From positions 1 through 5,076 of the forward strand of contig DATANR010000067.1 in assembly GCA_036266155.1 (NCBI GenBank): a stretch of DNA of 5,076 nucleotides, read 5' to 3'. The notes below the pieces were generated by a model. That model ran no database searches. It was not told the origin of the DNA and saw only the letters and a list, made by a program, of their open reading frames with translations. This DNA is from SIAJ01 sp036266155. GTDB lineage: Bacteria > Planctomycetota > Planctomycetia > Gemmatales > Gemmataceae. The translations under genes were made by a program, and so were the position numbers. This document shows, piece by piece, positions 1-5,076 of the stretch. Numbering within the stretch: the stretch's first letter is position 1; every line of letters starts with the position of its first letter.

Positions 1-229
1 CCTGGTACAGAATCACATCGGACAGAAAGAACCCGCCGAGAACTAACGGCAGCGCTACACGTAGCGTCAGTCGGGCGCCGCAATACATCGCCCACGCGCC
101 GAACGGCCACAAAAAGTAGCCGCGCATATCGAACGGCATCAGACGATACGCAAGCGCATAGGCAAACGTCAGGCCAGCGATCGTTAACGCCAGTGGCCGC
201 CAGTCGGAGTTTGGTCGGGGATCGGTCAT
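1..229 (-). CDS. Small integral membrane protein, possible DUF6580 family (3' end missing)
   Basis: Only the first 76 codons are present; the frame is open from the ATG (complement of 227-229) to the left edge. The residues seen start MTDPRPNSDWRPLALTIAGL and contain about three hydrophobic segments, near residues 13-31, 38-52 and 58-76, so this is a polytopic inner-membrane protein. The spacing of the motifs around FLWPFGAWAMYCGARL, followed by ALPLVLGGFFLSD, resembles the start of DUF6580 proteins, where a 'pro-x-GA-x-ALF-x-GA' loop is followed by a helix ending in SD. DUF6580 proteins are small membrane proteins reminiscent of ECF-transporter S components, and their substrates are unknown. 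The family match is from memory and is uncertain; the coding call is stronger, because the frame is open and has a coherent membrane pattern. No clear Shine-Dalgarno precedes the ATG. It is transcribed away from the two large genes. Confidence 0.65.
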   Translation of the reverse strand, partial: MTDPRPNSDWRPLALTIAGLTFAYALAYRLMPFDMRGYFLWPFGAWAMYCGARLTLRVALPLVLGGFFLSDVILYQ

Positions 230-238
230 GTTGACATG

Positions 239-244
239 ATAATA
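239..244 (-). promoter_or_regulatory. Possible -10 box for the minus-strand membrane gene
   Basis: Read on the minus strand this is TATTAT, one mismatch from the TATAAT consensus, ending about 9 bases before the ATG of the membrane protein gene. A transcript starting here would have almost no leader, which fits the absence of a Shine-Dalgarno. No convincing -35 box lies 16-18 bases upstream, so the call is tentative. Confidence 0.2.
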
Positions 245-315
245 ACGAGAGCCACGCGCGGCTTCGCCTGTAACGCTTGGGAACCATTTCCTCTCAACCT
301 GCGTCGAAGCGTTTG

Positions 316-321
316 TACAAT
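316..321 (+). promoter_or_regulatory. Possible -10 box for the large TPR-like gene
   Basis: TACAAT differs from TATAAT at one position and sits in a locally AT-richer patch, overlapping the perfect 8-bp palindrome TTGTACAA (313-320). Initiation 6-8 bases downstream would give a leader of about 70 nt containing the 339-357 stem-loop. No good -35 hexamer is visible at the expected distance, so the site may instead need an activator, or the palindrome may be the real signal as an operator half-site pair. This is inference from one hexamer. Confidence 0.25.
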
Positions 322-338
322 GCCCATCGTCCGCGACG

Positions 339-357
339 GACCTCGAGGTGCGAGGTC
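339..357 (+). promoter_or_regulatory. Perfect 7-bp inverted repeat / leader stem-loop
   Basis: GACCTCG (339-345) and its exact reverse complement CGAGGTC (351-357) flank the 5-base loop AGGTG. The repeat lies 41 bases before the ATG and 30 bases before the Shine-Dalgarno of the large gene. It could fold as an RNA hairpin in the leader or bind a dimeric regulator as DNA. There is no T-run after it, so it does not look like a terminator. The inverted repeat is directly visible; its function is inferred. Confidence 0.4.
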
Positions 358-387
358 GGTGCGGATTCCTATCGGGCATGCTCCGCC

Positions 388-391
388 GGAG
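388..391 (+). promoter_or_regulatory. Ribosome binding site of the large TPR-like gene
   Basis: GGAG is placed 7 bases before the ATG at 399, which is ideal Shine-Dalgarno spacing. An in-frame TGA at 393-395, between this site and the ATG, rules out any start further upstream and fixes the gene start. Confidence 0.7.
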
Positions 392-398
392 TTGACAT

Positions 399-3300
399 AT
401 GCGACGAGCCTTTCTCGTGCTCGGCCTCTCCTTCGCCATTGCTTCCCCCACGTTTGCGCAGCTTGCGTCGCCGCTCGAATTGGTGCGGGCTTTGCGCCAA
501 GCGGGCATGGTCGATCTCGCCGTGCAGCGGCTCGAAGAATTGAAGGCGAAGCCGGAATTGCTCAGCCCCGACGATGCGGCGCTTATTCCCCTGGAACTGG
601 CACGCATTCGACTCGAAGAAGCGGCGCGAGAAACCGAAGATGCTCGCCGCGCCACTTTGATCGGTCAGGCACGGGCGTCGTTCGACGAGTTCATCAAAAC
701 CAATCCCACGCATCCCATGTCGGCCCAGGCCCGCGTCGAGATGGCTCGCCTGACCGCGCTCCAGGCCAAGGGGCAGCTGAGTCGCGGCAATCGCCAGGAA
801 GGGCGCGAAGCCAAAGCACTTGAATTCTCCCGCGCCCGGCCCGACTTCACGGCCGCGATCAACCTCTATAAGGGCGCGATCACCAACCTCGACAATCGGC
901 TCAAGGGCCTGGATGAGAAGAATCCGCTCACGGCTGAGTTGAAACGATCAAAGGCACAGGCCGAACTCGATGCCGCGGTTCTTCAGGTCGAACTTGGGCA
1001 GACGTTCATCGGTGAGGACGAGAGCAAACAAAAGGGTGAGGCGCTCGATAAGGCGCAAAAGGAATTTGAAGGATTGGCGACCAAATACGCCAATCAACGC
1101 GTCGGTTATCTGGCCCAGGTTTGGGCCTGGCAGTGCCTGTTCATGCTTGGCGATCCCGCGAAGTCGATTCCGAACATCGAAAAGTTTGCCACCGCGAACA
1201 AGCAAAATCGCGAGGCAGCCGACGCGGTGCGGCTGGCCGGCTTCTTCGGCATTGACCATGCGTTCGAGGACAACGGCAAGGAAACGAGCGTGCAAGCACG
1301 CTTTATTCGCACCGAACAAACGGCGCTTCGCTGGCTACAGATGTATCCGGAAGCGAAGAACACGCCTGAAGGACTCGGGGCGCGCTATCGCCGGGCGCTC
1401 ATGAAAGAGCAGCAAGCGTTCCTGCCCGGCGGCGTCCGCTTTGAGGAACCGCCCAAGGTCGCCCCAAAGGTCACGCCCAAAAAGGACCCACCGGTTGCTC
1501 CTAAAGGCAAGCCGCCAGAGAAAGGCAAAGAGCCGGCAAAGGAGTCCGCGAAAGATCCGGAGCCCGAGGAAAAGGAAGCGGCCCCGGCGATCCGTCGCGT
1601 CATCGGCATCACGCCGCAAGCCAAGCAACTTCTGGAAGACGCCAACAAGATTTACAAGGAATTGACCGACACCGACAACGAGTACAGCGAACGCGCTCAT
1701 CGGCATCGTCTGATCAACCAAGTCGTGATCCTCGACGGCGAGGGCAAAGGCGGTGATCCGCAGCTCAAGTCGATCAATACGTTGGAGCAGGGTTACCTGG
1801 CAGCGCAGGTTCAACAAGCTCGCATTTGGGAATTTGGCAAGATACCCGGCAAGAAAGAAGAGGAAATTGAAAAGGAAGATAAGCGACGAACCAAGCTGGC
1901 GATTGCCTTTCTGGAACGAGGATTGCACAGCGTGACCTCGCGCGATCCAGTTCGAGACGTGTTTGACGGCCAAATGCTGCTCGTGCAATTGCTCACCAAG
2001 GATGACCGGGCCGTCGAGGCAGCGGTCCTTGGGGAAGGGCTGGCGCGCAGCAATCCGAAGATGGGGAAGGCGGCCTTGGCCGCGGTGCTCGGCGTCTATG
2101 CCTACAACACGGCGTTCGGTAAAGCGAAGGCGGCCGGCCTCGGCGACGAGGCCGAGAACGCCGACCTTTTGCGGCTCAAGACGTTGGCCAATTTCACGAT
2201 CGCCACATGGCCGAATGATGGACCGACGGATGCCGCTCGGCACGTGCTCGGCTTCTTCCTCTCGAACCGCGACAAGGATTACGAAAACGCCTGGAAGGTC
2301 TATTCGGGCATCGGCAACGGTTACCCCGACATCGCTCAGGCACGCCGGGAAATGGCGGGGACGATGTTCTACTTGATCAAACCAGAAGAGAGAGACCCGA
2401 AGAAGTACCGCGAAATCCTGCAAAAGAACATCACGGATCGTGCCAAGCAGTTTCAAACAACGATCACCGCTCTTGAAGCGCTCAGCGACCCGTCACCAGG
2501 TACACCCGGTCCAGCCGTCGAGTCGTGGACGGGCGCCAAGACGATGCAGGCACAACTGTACCTCATGGCCGGCGACTACGACAAGGTTGACGCCACCGTT
2601 AAACAAGTGACCGACACGCTCAAAAAGATCGTGGCCGATGCTCGAGGCGGCATCGATTCACGGAAGAAAGCGGACCTGGAGTACTCGATCCGCGCGCTCA
2701 AGTTCAACGCCCTTCAGAACCGCGCCGCCGACTTCATCCGCGCCAAGGAGTTCGCCAAGGTGAGTGATTCGCTCGGCGGGGAACTGGAAGCGCTGAAGAA
2801 GGAGTTAGCGACACCGGCGCCAGAGGAGACGCCGGGATTGACACGCCTCAAGCGTGCCCAGCGCGATTTCCTGATCGCTTGCATGTCCGCGTTCCTGCAG
2901 AACAAGCAAGGCGACAAGGCGAGCGAATTGCTCGACACGCTGCAAGGCGCCGGCGGCACCGTTGAGCAGAACGTGGCCGTCATGCAGCAACTGGTTGCGA
3001 CGATTCGCGGCCAGATCGACGGGCTCACCAAGGAAAATAAGAAGGCGGAGGCTGACGAGCTGGCCCGCGGCTTCTCGGAGTTCCTCGACAAGATTAAGGG
3101 CGAGGACCTGACCAAGTTGTCGAAGAACGTCGTCATCTTCCTCGGACAGGGATACGGGGCGGTCGATCAACATGCGAAGTCGGCCGAGTTGTTCGGCGCA
3201 CTGTTGGCCAAGACCGATCCGGAGAAGGATCAGGCAACTCACCGCCAACTCGAGTTCATGCAGGCACGTGCTTACCGTCAGGCCGGACAGTTCCCGCAGG

Positions 3301-3926
3301 CGACGGCGCTGATGCTGAAAATCGTGGGCGAGCCTGGCAAGAAGGGCGCGCCGCAAGGTTGGGGTTACAAGAATCTCGCCATGCGCAAGGAGCACTGCAT
3401 GCTCCTGGAGGACCAGCTCTTGTTTAGCGCGGCGGGCAATAACTGGGTGGCAATTACGCGTGAATTCGTGCCGGGCGGGCTGCCGGTGCCGGTAAAGTTC
3501 CTCGGCGCGCGGCCGGCGTTCGTCGGCGTTGGACAAGGCATCGACGAATTGATGGCCGCCCACTGCCTGTTCCCGACTGCCTCGGCGGCATTCCTGGATG
3601 CTGGATTCAAGTCGGTGTTCTCGTCCACCGCGGAAACGCGCAACAAGCAACGGCTTGTCTATTTTGACCTGTTTTACGAGACGATGCGCTCCAGTGCTCG
3701 CGGCTACACGACGCCGTCCCTCATTGCGAAGTTGAAGGGTGGACAGCCCGAAGCGGACCAGAAGCTCGCCAATTTGGGTCAGAAGTTCTTTGAGTTGGTA
3801 TCCAAAAACGATGATGTCCAGCCGGAAGTGAAAGAGAAGATCAAGGACTTGCTCGACAAGACCCCGGCCATGAAAAAGAAATTTGACGAAATGGCGGCGG
3901 CGACGCCGGTGCCGCCGAAATCCTAA
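399..3926 (+). CDS. Large exported TPR-like helical-repeat protein, 1175 aa
   Basis: This is probably a periplasmic or envelope scaffold that binds other proteins; no catalytic motif was found. Residues 1-20 form a Sec signal peptide (MRR, hydrophobic core, cleavage probably after TFA20). Residues 25-120 and 215-285 are amphipathic helix pairs of TPR type, with helix-turn-helix phrases such as LGDPAKSIPNIEKF at 250-263. Residues 350-396 form a disordered Lys/Pro/Glu linker with 4-residue periodicity. Residues 400-1000 are further helical repeats; the stretch at 590-660 (WPNDGPTDAARHVLGFFL, then a helix pair around YENAWKVYSGI) resembles repeats of large planctomycete TPR proteins. Another clear repeat is at 945-975 (ARAYRQAGQFPQATALMLKI). 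Residues 1021-1080 are Gly/Pro/Val/Phe-rich and do not look like TPR. The tail is charged and helical. Only four Cys occur (246, 828, 1000, 1056). The start is fixed by an in-frame TGA six bases upstream and a good Shine-Dalgarno. Strong G/C third-position bias runs throughout, with no sign of a frameshift. The gene is probably co-transcribed with the next one. Confidence 0.9.
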   Translation: MRRAFLVLGLSFAIASPTFAQLASPLELVRALRQAGMVDLAVQRLEELKAKPELLSPDDAALIPLELARIRLEEAARETEDARRATLIGQARASFDEFIKTNPTHPMSAQARVEMARLTALQAKGQLSRGNRQEGREAKALEFSRARPDFTAAINLYKGAITNLDNRLKGLDEKNPLTAELKRSKAQAELDAAVLQVELGQTFIGEDESKQKGEALDKAQKEFEGLATKYANQRVGYLAQVWAWQCLFMLGDPAKSIPNIEKFATANKQNREAADAVRLAGFFGIDHAFEDNGKETSVQARFIRTEQTALRWLQMYPEAKNTPEGLGARYRRALMKEQQAFLPGGVRFEEPPKVAPKVTPKKDPPVAPKGKPPEKGKEPAKESAKDPEPEEKEAAPAIRRVIGITPQAKQLLEDANKIYKELTDTDNEYSERAHRHRLINQVVILDGEGKGGDPQLKSINTLEQGYLAAQVQQARIWEFGKIPGKKEEEIEKEDKRRTKLAIAFLERGLHSVTSRDPVRDVFDGQMLLVQLLTKDDRAVEAAVLGEGLARSNPKMGKAALAAVLGVYAYNTAFGKAKAAGLGDEAENADLLRLKTLANFTIATWPNDGPTDAARHVLGFFLSNRDKDYENAWKVYSGIGNGYPDIAQARREMAGTMFYLIKPEERDPKKYREILQKNITDRAKQFQTTITALEALSDPSPGTPGPAVESWTGAKTMQAQLYLMAGDYDKVDATVKQVTDTLKKIVADARGGIDSRKKADLEYSIRALKFNALQNRAADFIRAKEFAKVSDSLGGELEALKKELATPAPEETPGLTRLKRAQRDFLIACMSAFLQNKQGDKASELLDTLQGAGGTVEQNVAVMQQLVATIRGQIDGLTKENKKAEADELARGFSEFLDKIKGEDLTKLSKNVVIFLGQGYGAVDQHAKSAELFGALLAKTDPEKDQATHRQLEFMQARAYRQAGQFPQATALMLKIVGEPGKKGAPQGWGYKNLAMRKEHCMLLEDQLLFSAAGNNWVAITREFVPGGLPVPVKFLGARPAFVGVGQGIDELMAAHCLFPTASAAFLDAGFKSVFSSTAETRNKQRLVYFDLFYETMRSSARGYTTPSLIAKLKGGQPEADQKLANLGQKFFELVSKNDDVQPEVKEKIKDLLDKTPAMKKKFDEMAAATPVPPKS
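1452..1559 (+). repeat. Decayed 12-base tandem repeat encoding a Lys/Pro linker
   Basis: Residues 352-387 of the large protein fall into nine consecutive tetrapeptides: PKVA, PKVT, PKKD, PPVA, PKGK, PPEK, GKEP, AKES, AKDP. Lys occupies the second position in seven of nine, and Pro the first position in six. At DNA level the first units are close copies (CCCAAGGTCGCC, CCAAAGGTCACG, CCCAAAAAGGAC), which suggests expansion of a 12-base unit followed by drift from basic PK-rich to acidic E-rich sequence. The product is a low-complexity, extended, charged linker that separates the N-terminal helical block from the central one, similar in flavour to the Pro-Lys/Pro-Glu spacer of TonB. Confidence 0.6.
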
Positions 3927-3960
3927 GCCGCTTGTGGCGTAGCGCTACGCCGCAAGTGGC
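3927..3960. repeat. Near-perfect 34-nt palindrome / intergenic stem-loop
   Basis: The two 17-base arms are fully complementary when two G-U pairs are allowed (3935/3952 and 3930/3957). The core GGCGTAGCGCTACGCC (3936-3951) is a perfect 16-base palindrome. The structure starts at the base after the TAA of the large gene and ends 21 bases before the Shine-Dalgarno of the next gene. In RNA it would form a very stable hairpin of about 15 bp with a tetraloop. The only T-run nearby is TTTT at 3974-3977, 13 bases past the stem, so it is not a classical intrinsic terminator. It could be a partial attenuator, a barrier protecting the upstream mRNA 3' end from exonucleases, or one copy of a dispersed REP-like element. 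The pairing is directly visible; the role is inferred. Confidence 0.8.
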
Positions 3961-3981
3961 GGTCATCATTCGATTTTCCCC

Positions 3982-3985
3982 GGAG
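3982..3985 (+). promoter_or_regulatory. Ribosome binding site of the 346-aa gene
   Basis: GGAG lies 10 bases before the ATG at 3996, slightly longer than the optimum but usable. It is the only purine-rich site in the gap and lies outside the stem-loop, so the hairpin does not directly hide it. It supports the ATG at 3996, which also begins a good signal peptide. Confidence 0.6.
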
Positions 3986-3995
3986 ACGCTCTCCC

Positions 3996-5036
3996 ATGAG
4001 ACGGTATGTCGGATTATTCGTCCTCGCAGCCCTCATTTGCGTCGTTGCCAGCCAGACGGTGCTGCGCGGCCAGGACAAGGTCGAACGGCGTGACAAGAAG
4101 ACCGGGACCGTGATCGTCTCCGGAAAAATCCTGGAAGAGAACGCCGCCGGCGTGAAGATGAAGCTGCAGGGCCTTGGCAAAGAGGAGGTCATCCCCTCGA
4201 ATGAGATCCAGCGCATCACTTACGTCGACTTGCCGGCGAAGGCGTCGCTCGATCTGGGCAAGCTCGCCAATGCCGAGGCGGCCCGCGATTTTCCAGTTTT
4301 GCTGAAAGGCTACGAAGCGATCCAGGCGCTACCGGAAGTCAAGACGACGCCGTTGCCGGCTCGGCGCTACATCGACTACCGCGTCGCCACCCTTCGTGCC
4401 TTCGTTGCCGACAAGGAAGATGAGGTCAAGGCGGCGGTCAAGGGACTATCCGACTTCATCGCGGCGAACCCGGAGTGTTGGGAATACCCGCACGCGGCGC
4501 GGCAACTCGCGCGGCTTCAGGCCGACACCGGCGACTATGCCAACGCTACCAAGATGTACGAGACACTCGAAAAAGCGACTAACATCCCCGCCGAGTTCAA
4601 GCAGGAGGCAACGGCGGCGTTGATCGACATCGCGTTCCAATCCGAGCAATACGACGTGGGCCAAAAGCGAATTGAAGCGGTCAACAAGGACGCGAAGGCC
4701 CCGCCCGCATTGAAGGCGCGTGTCGACATGTATCAGCTCGGCCTCGATGCCGCCAAGAGCGAGGTGGCCGCCGCGGTCAAGAAAATCGAAGAGGCGATCG
4801 GCAAGGCGACGGATCCGTCGCTGAAAGCGCTGGGCTACAACGTGCTCGGCGATGTCTATTTGGCGAAGAACCAGAAACGCGACGCCATGTGGTCGTACCT
4901 CTGGGTCGATGTCGTCTACAACCAGGACCGCGGCGAACAGCTCAAGGCCATGAGCCGGCTCATCAAGATCTTTGAAATGGACAACGACAAGGAAAAGGCG
5001 CAGATGTATCGCGAGAAGCTGTCGCGGTCACGATAA
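3996..5036 (+). CDS. Exported SH3-like plus TPR-like protein, 346 aa
   Basis: No enzyme motif is visible; the likely role is an envelope adaptor that binds a partner through its helical repeats, perhaps together with the upstream large protein. Residues 1-19 form a signal peptide (MRR, hydrophobic core, probable cleavage after VAS19); Cys15 lacks a proper lipobox, so a lipoprotein is unlikely. Residues 33-78 form a small beta domain (DKKTGTVIVSGKILEENAAG, later EEVIPSNEIQRITY), a 'variant-SH3/Sm-like' pattern of G-x-I-x-E, G-V and I-P-x-x-E-I also seen in other planctomycete exported proteins. Helix pairs of TPR type follow at about 93-112, 142-158, 165-192 (the clearest, with LQADTGDYANATKMYETL), 203-230, 239-268 and 277-305 (LGDVYLAKNQKRDAMWSYLW). 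A terminal helix pair spans 313-344. The gene follows the large gene after 69 bp, in the same orientation, and is probably in the same operon. Coding confidence is high; function is unknown. Confidence 0.9.
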   Translation: MRRYVGLFVLAALICVVASQTVLRGQDKVERRDKKTGTVIVSGKILEENAAGVKMKLQGLGKEEVIPSNEIQRITYVDLPAKASLDLGKLANAEAARDFPVLLKGYEAIQALPEVKTTPLPARRYIDYRVATLRAFVADKEDEVKAAVKGLSDFIAANPECWEYPHAARQLARLQADTGDYANATKMYETLEKATNIPAEFKQEATAALIDIAFQSEQYDVGQKRIEAVNKDAKAPPALKARVDMYQLGLDAAKSEVAAAVKKIEEAIGKATDPSLKALGYNVLGDVYLAKNQKRDAMWSYLWVDVVYNQDRGEQLKAMSRLIKIFEMDNDKEKAQMYREKLSRSR

Positions 5037-5076
5037 TACTCGATTGAGGCGAGCGGAGCGGCGTCAGCCGCCCGAT
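5037..5076. repeat. GC-rich intergenic stem-loop, cut by the window edge
   Basis: Just after the TAA of the 346-aa gene, GCGGC (5058-5062) and GCCGC (5067-5071) form a perfect 5-bp stem with loop GTCA. The neighbouring GAGCG-GAGCG duplication (5051-5060) and the flanking CCCGAT suggest the left part of a longer palindromic intergenic element. No T-run is visible before the window ends. It may be a terminator or a REP-like repeat; too little is present to decide. Confidence 0.35.

Noticed and set aside
53..66. Inverted repeat CGCTAC-AC-GTAGCG, sharing its core with the 3927-3960 palindrome
   Set aside because: It sits inside the coding frame of the membrane protein and encodes an ordinary part of a hydrophobic segment. 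The shared core is only 8 bases, so coincidence is more likely than a related repeat.
231..236. TTGACA, identical to a consensus -35 box on the plus strand
   Set aside because: The bases 16-18 downstream are GC-rich with no -10-like hexamer, and it lies at the start of the divergent membrane gene. The second TTGACA (392-397) is too close to the ATG at 399 to be a -35 box.
236..823. Plus-strand open frame starting in the divergent intergenic region
   Set aside because: It is in another frame from the large gene and mostly overlaps it. Its Arg/Ser/Pro-rich product is typical of a shadow frame, whereas the frame starting at 399 has a signal peptide and a Shine-Dalgarno.
1335..2456. Long open frame on the minus strand (373 codons) opposite the large gene
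   Set aside because: It lies wholly inside the large TPR-like gene, and its translation shows no domain. Long antisense frames are expected where third codon positions are G/C-biased.
2805..3650. 281-codon open frame on the minus strand
   Set aside because: It is also a mirror of the large gene: Arg/Leu/His-rich product, no signal or motif, no ribosome site of note.
3927..3980. Classical Rho-independent terminator between the two TPR-like genes
   Set aside because: The stem is strong, but the nearest T-run is only four bases and starts 13 bases after the stem, and the downstream gene appears to lack its own promoter.

Overview
The window looks like a chromosomal piece of a GC-rich bacterium, most likely a planctomycete (Pirellulales- or Gemmata-like). 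The main reasons are two adjacent, secreted, TPR-like helical-repeat proteins of a style common in that phylum. One is very large, with a Lys/Pro/Glu-rich linker; the other starts with a small SH3/Sm-like beta domain. This assignment rests on recalled family resemblance, not on a search.

Layout. Bases 1-229 hold the 5' part of a minus-strand membrane protein gene that runs off the left edge. Bases 230-398 are a divergent intergenic region with a weak -10-like box, an 8-bp palindrome, a perfect 7-bp stem-loop and a good Shine-Dalgarno for the next gene. Bases 399-3926 encode a 1175-aa exported helical-repeat protein. Bases 3927-3995 are a 69-bp gap whose first half is a 34-nt near-perfect stem-loop starting directly after the stop codon. 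Bases 3996-5036 encode a 346-aa exported protein with an SH3-like N-terminal domain and TPR-like repeats. Bases 5037-5076 begin another GC-rich intergenic region with a short stem-loop, cut by the window edge.

How the genes fit together. The two plus-strand genes share orientation, export signals and helical-repeat architecture and are probably co-transcribed, with the stem-loop between them perhaps adjusting expression of the second. Neither has a recognisable catalytic motif, so both are best read as periplasmic protein-binding scaffolds. In planctomycetes such TPR genes are, from memory, often next to MotA/TolQ/ExbB and ExbD/TolR genes. That predicts an energised envelope complex encoded to the right of this window, but nothing inside it proves this. 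The divergent membrane gene appears unrelated.

No RNA genes, CRISPR array, insertion sequence or other mobile element was seen, and no clearly new system. The best leads are the intergenic stem-loop, the 12-base decayed repeat that encodes the linker, and the non-repeat C-terminal segment of the large protein.
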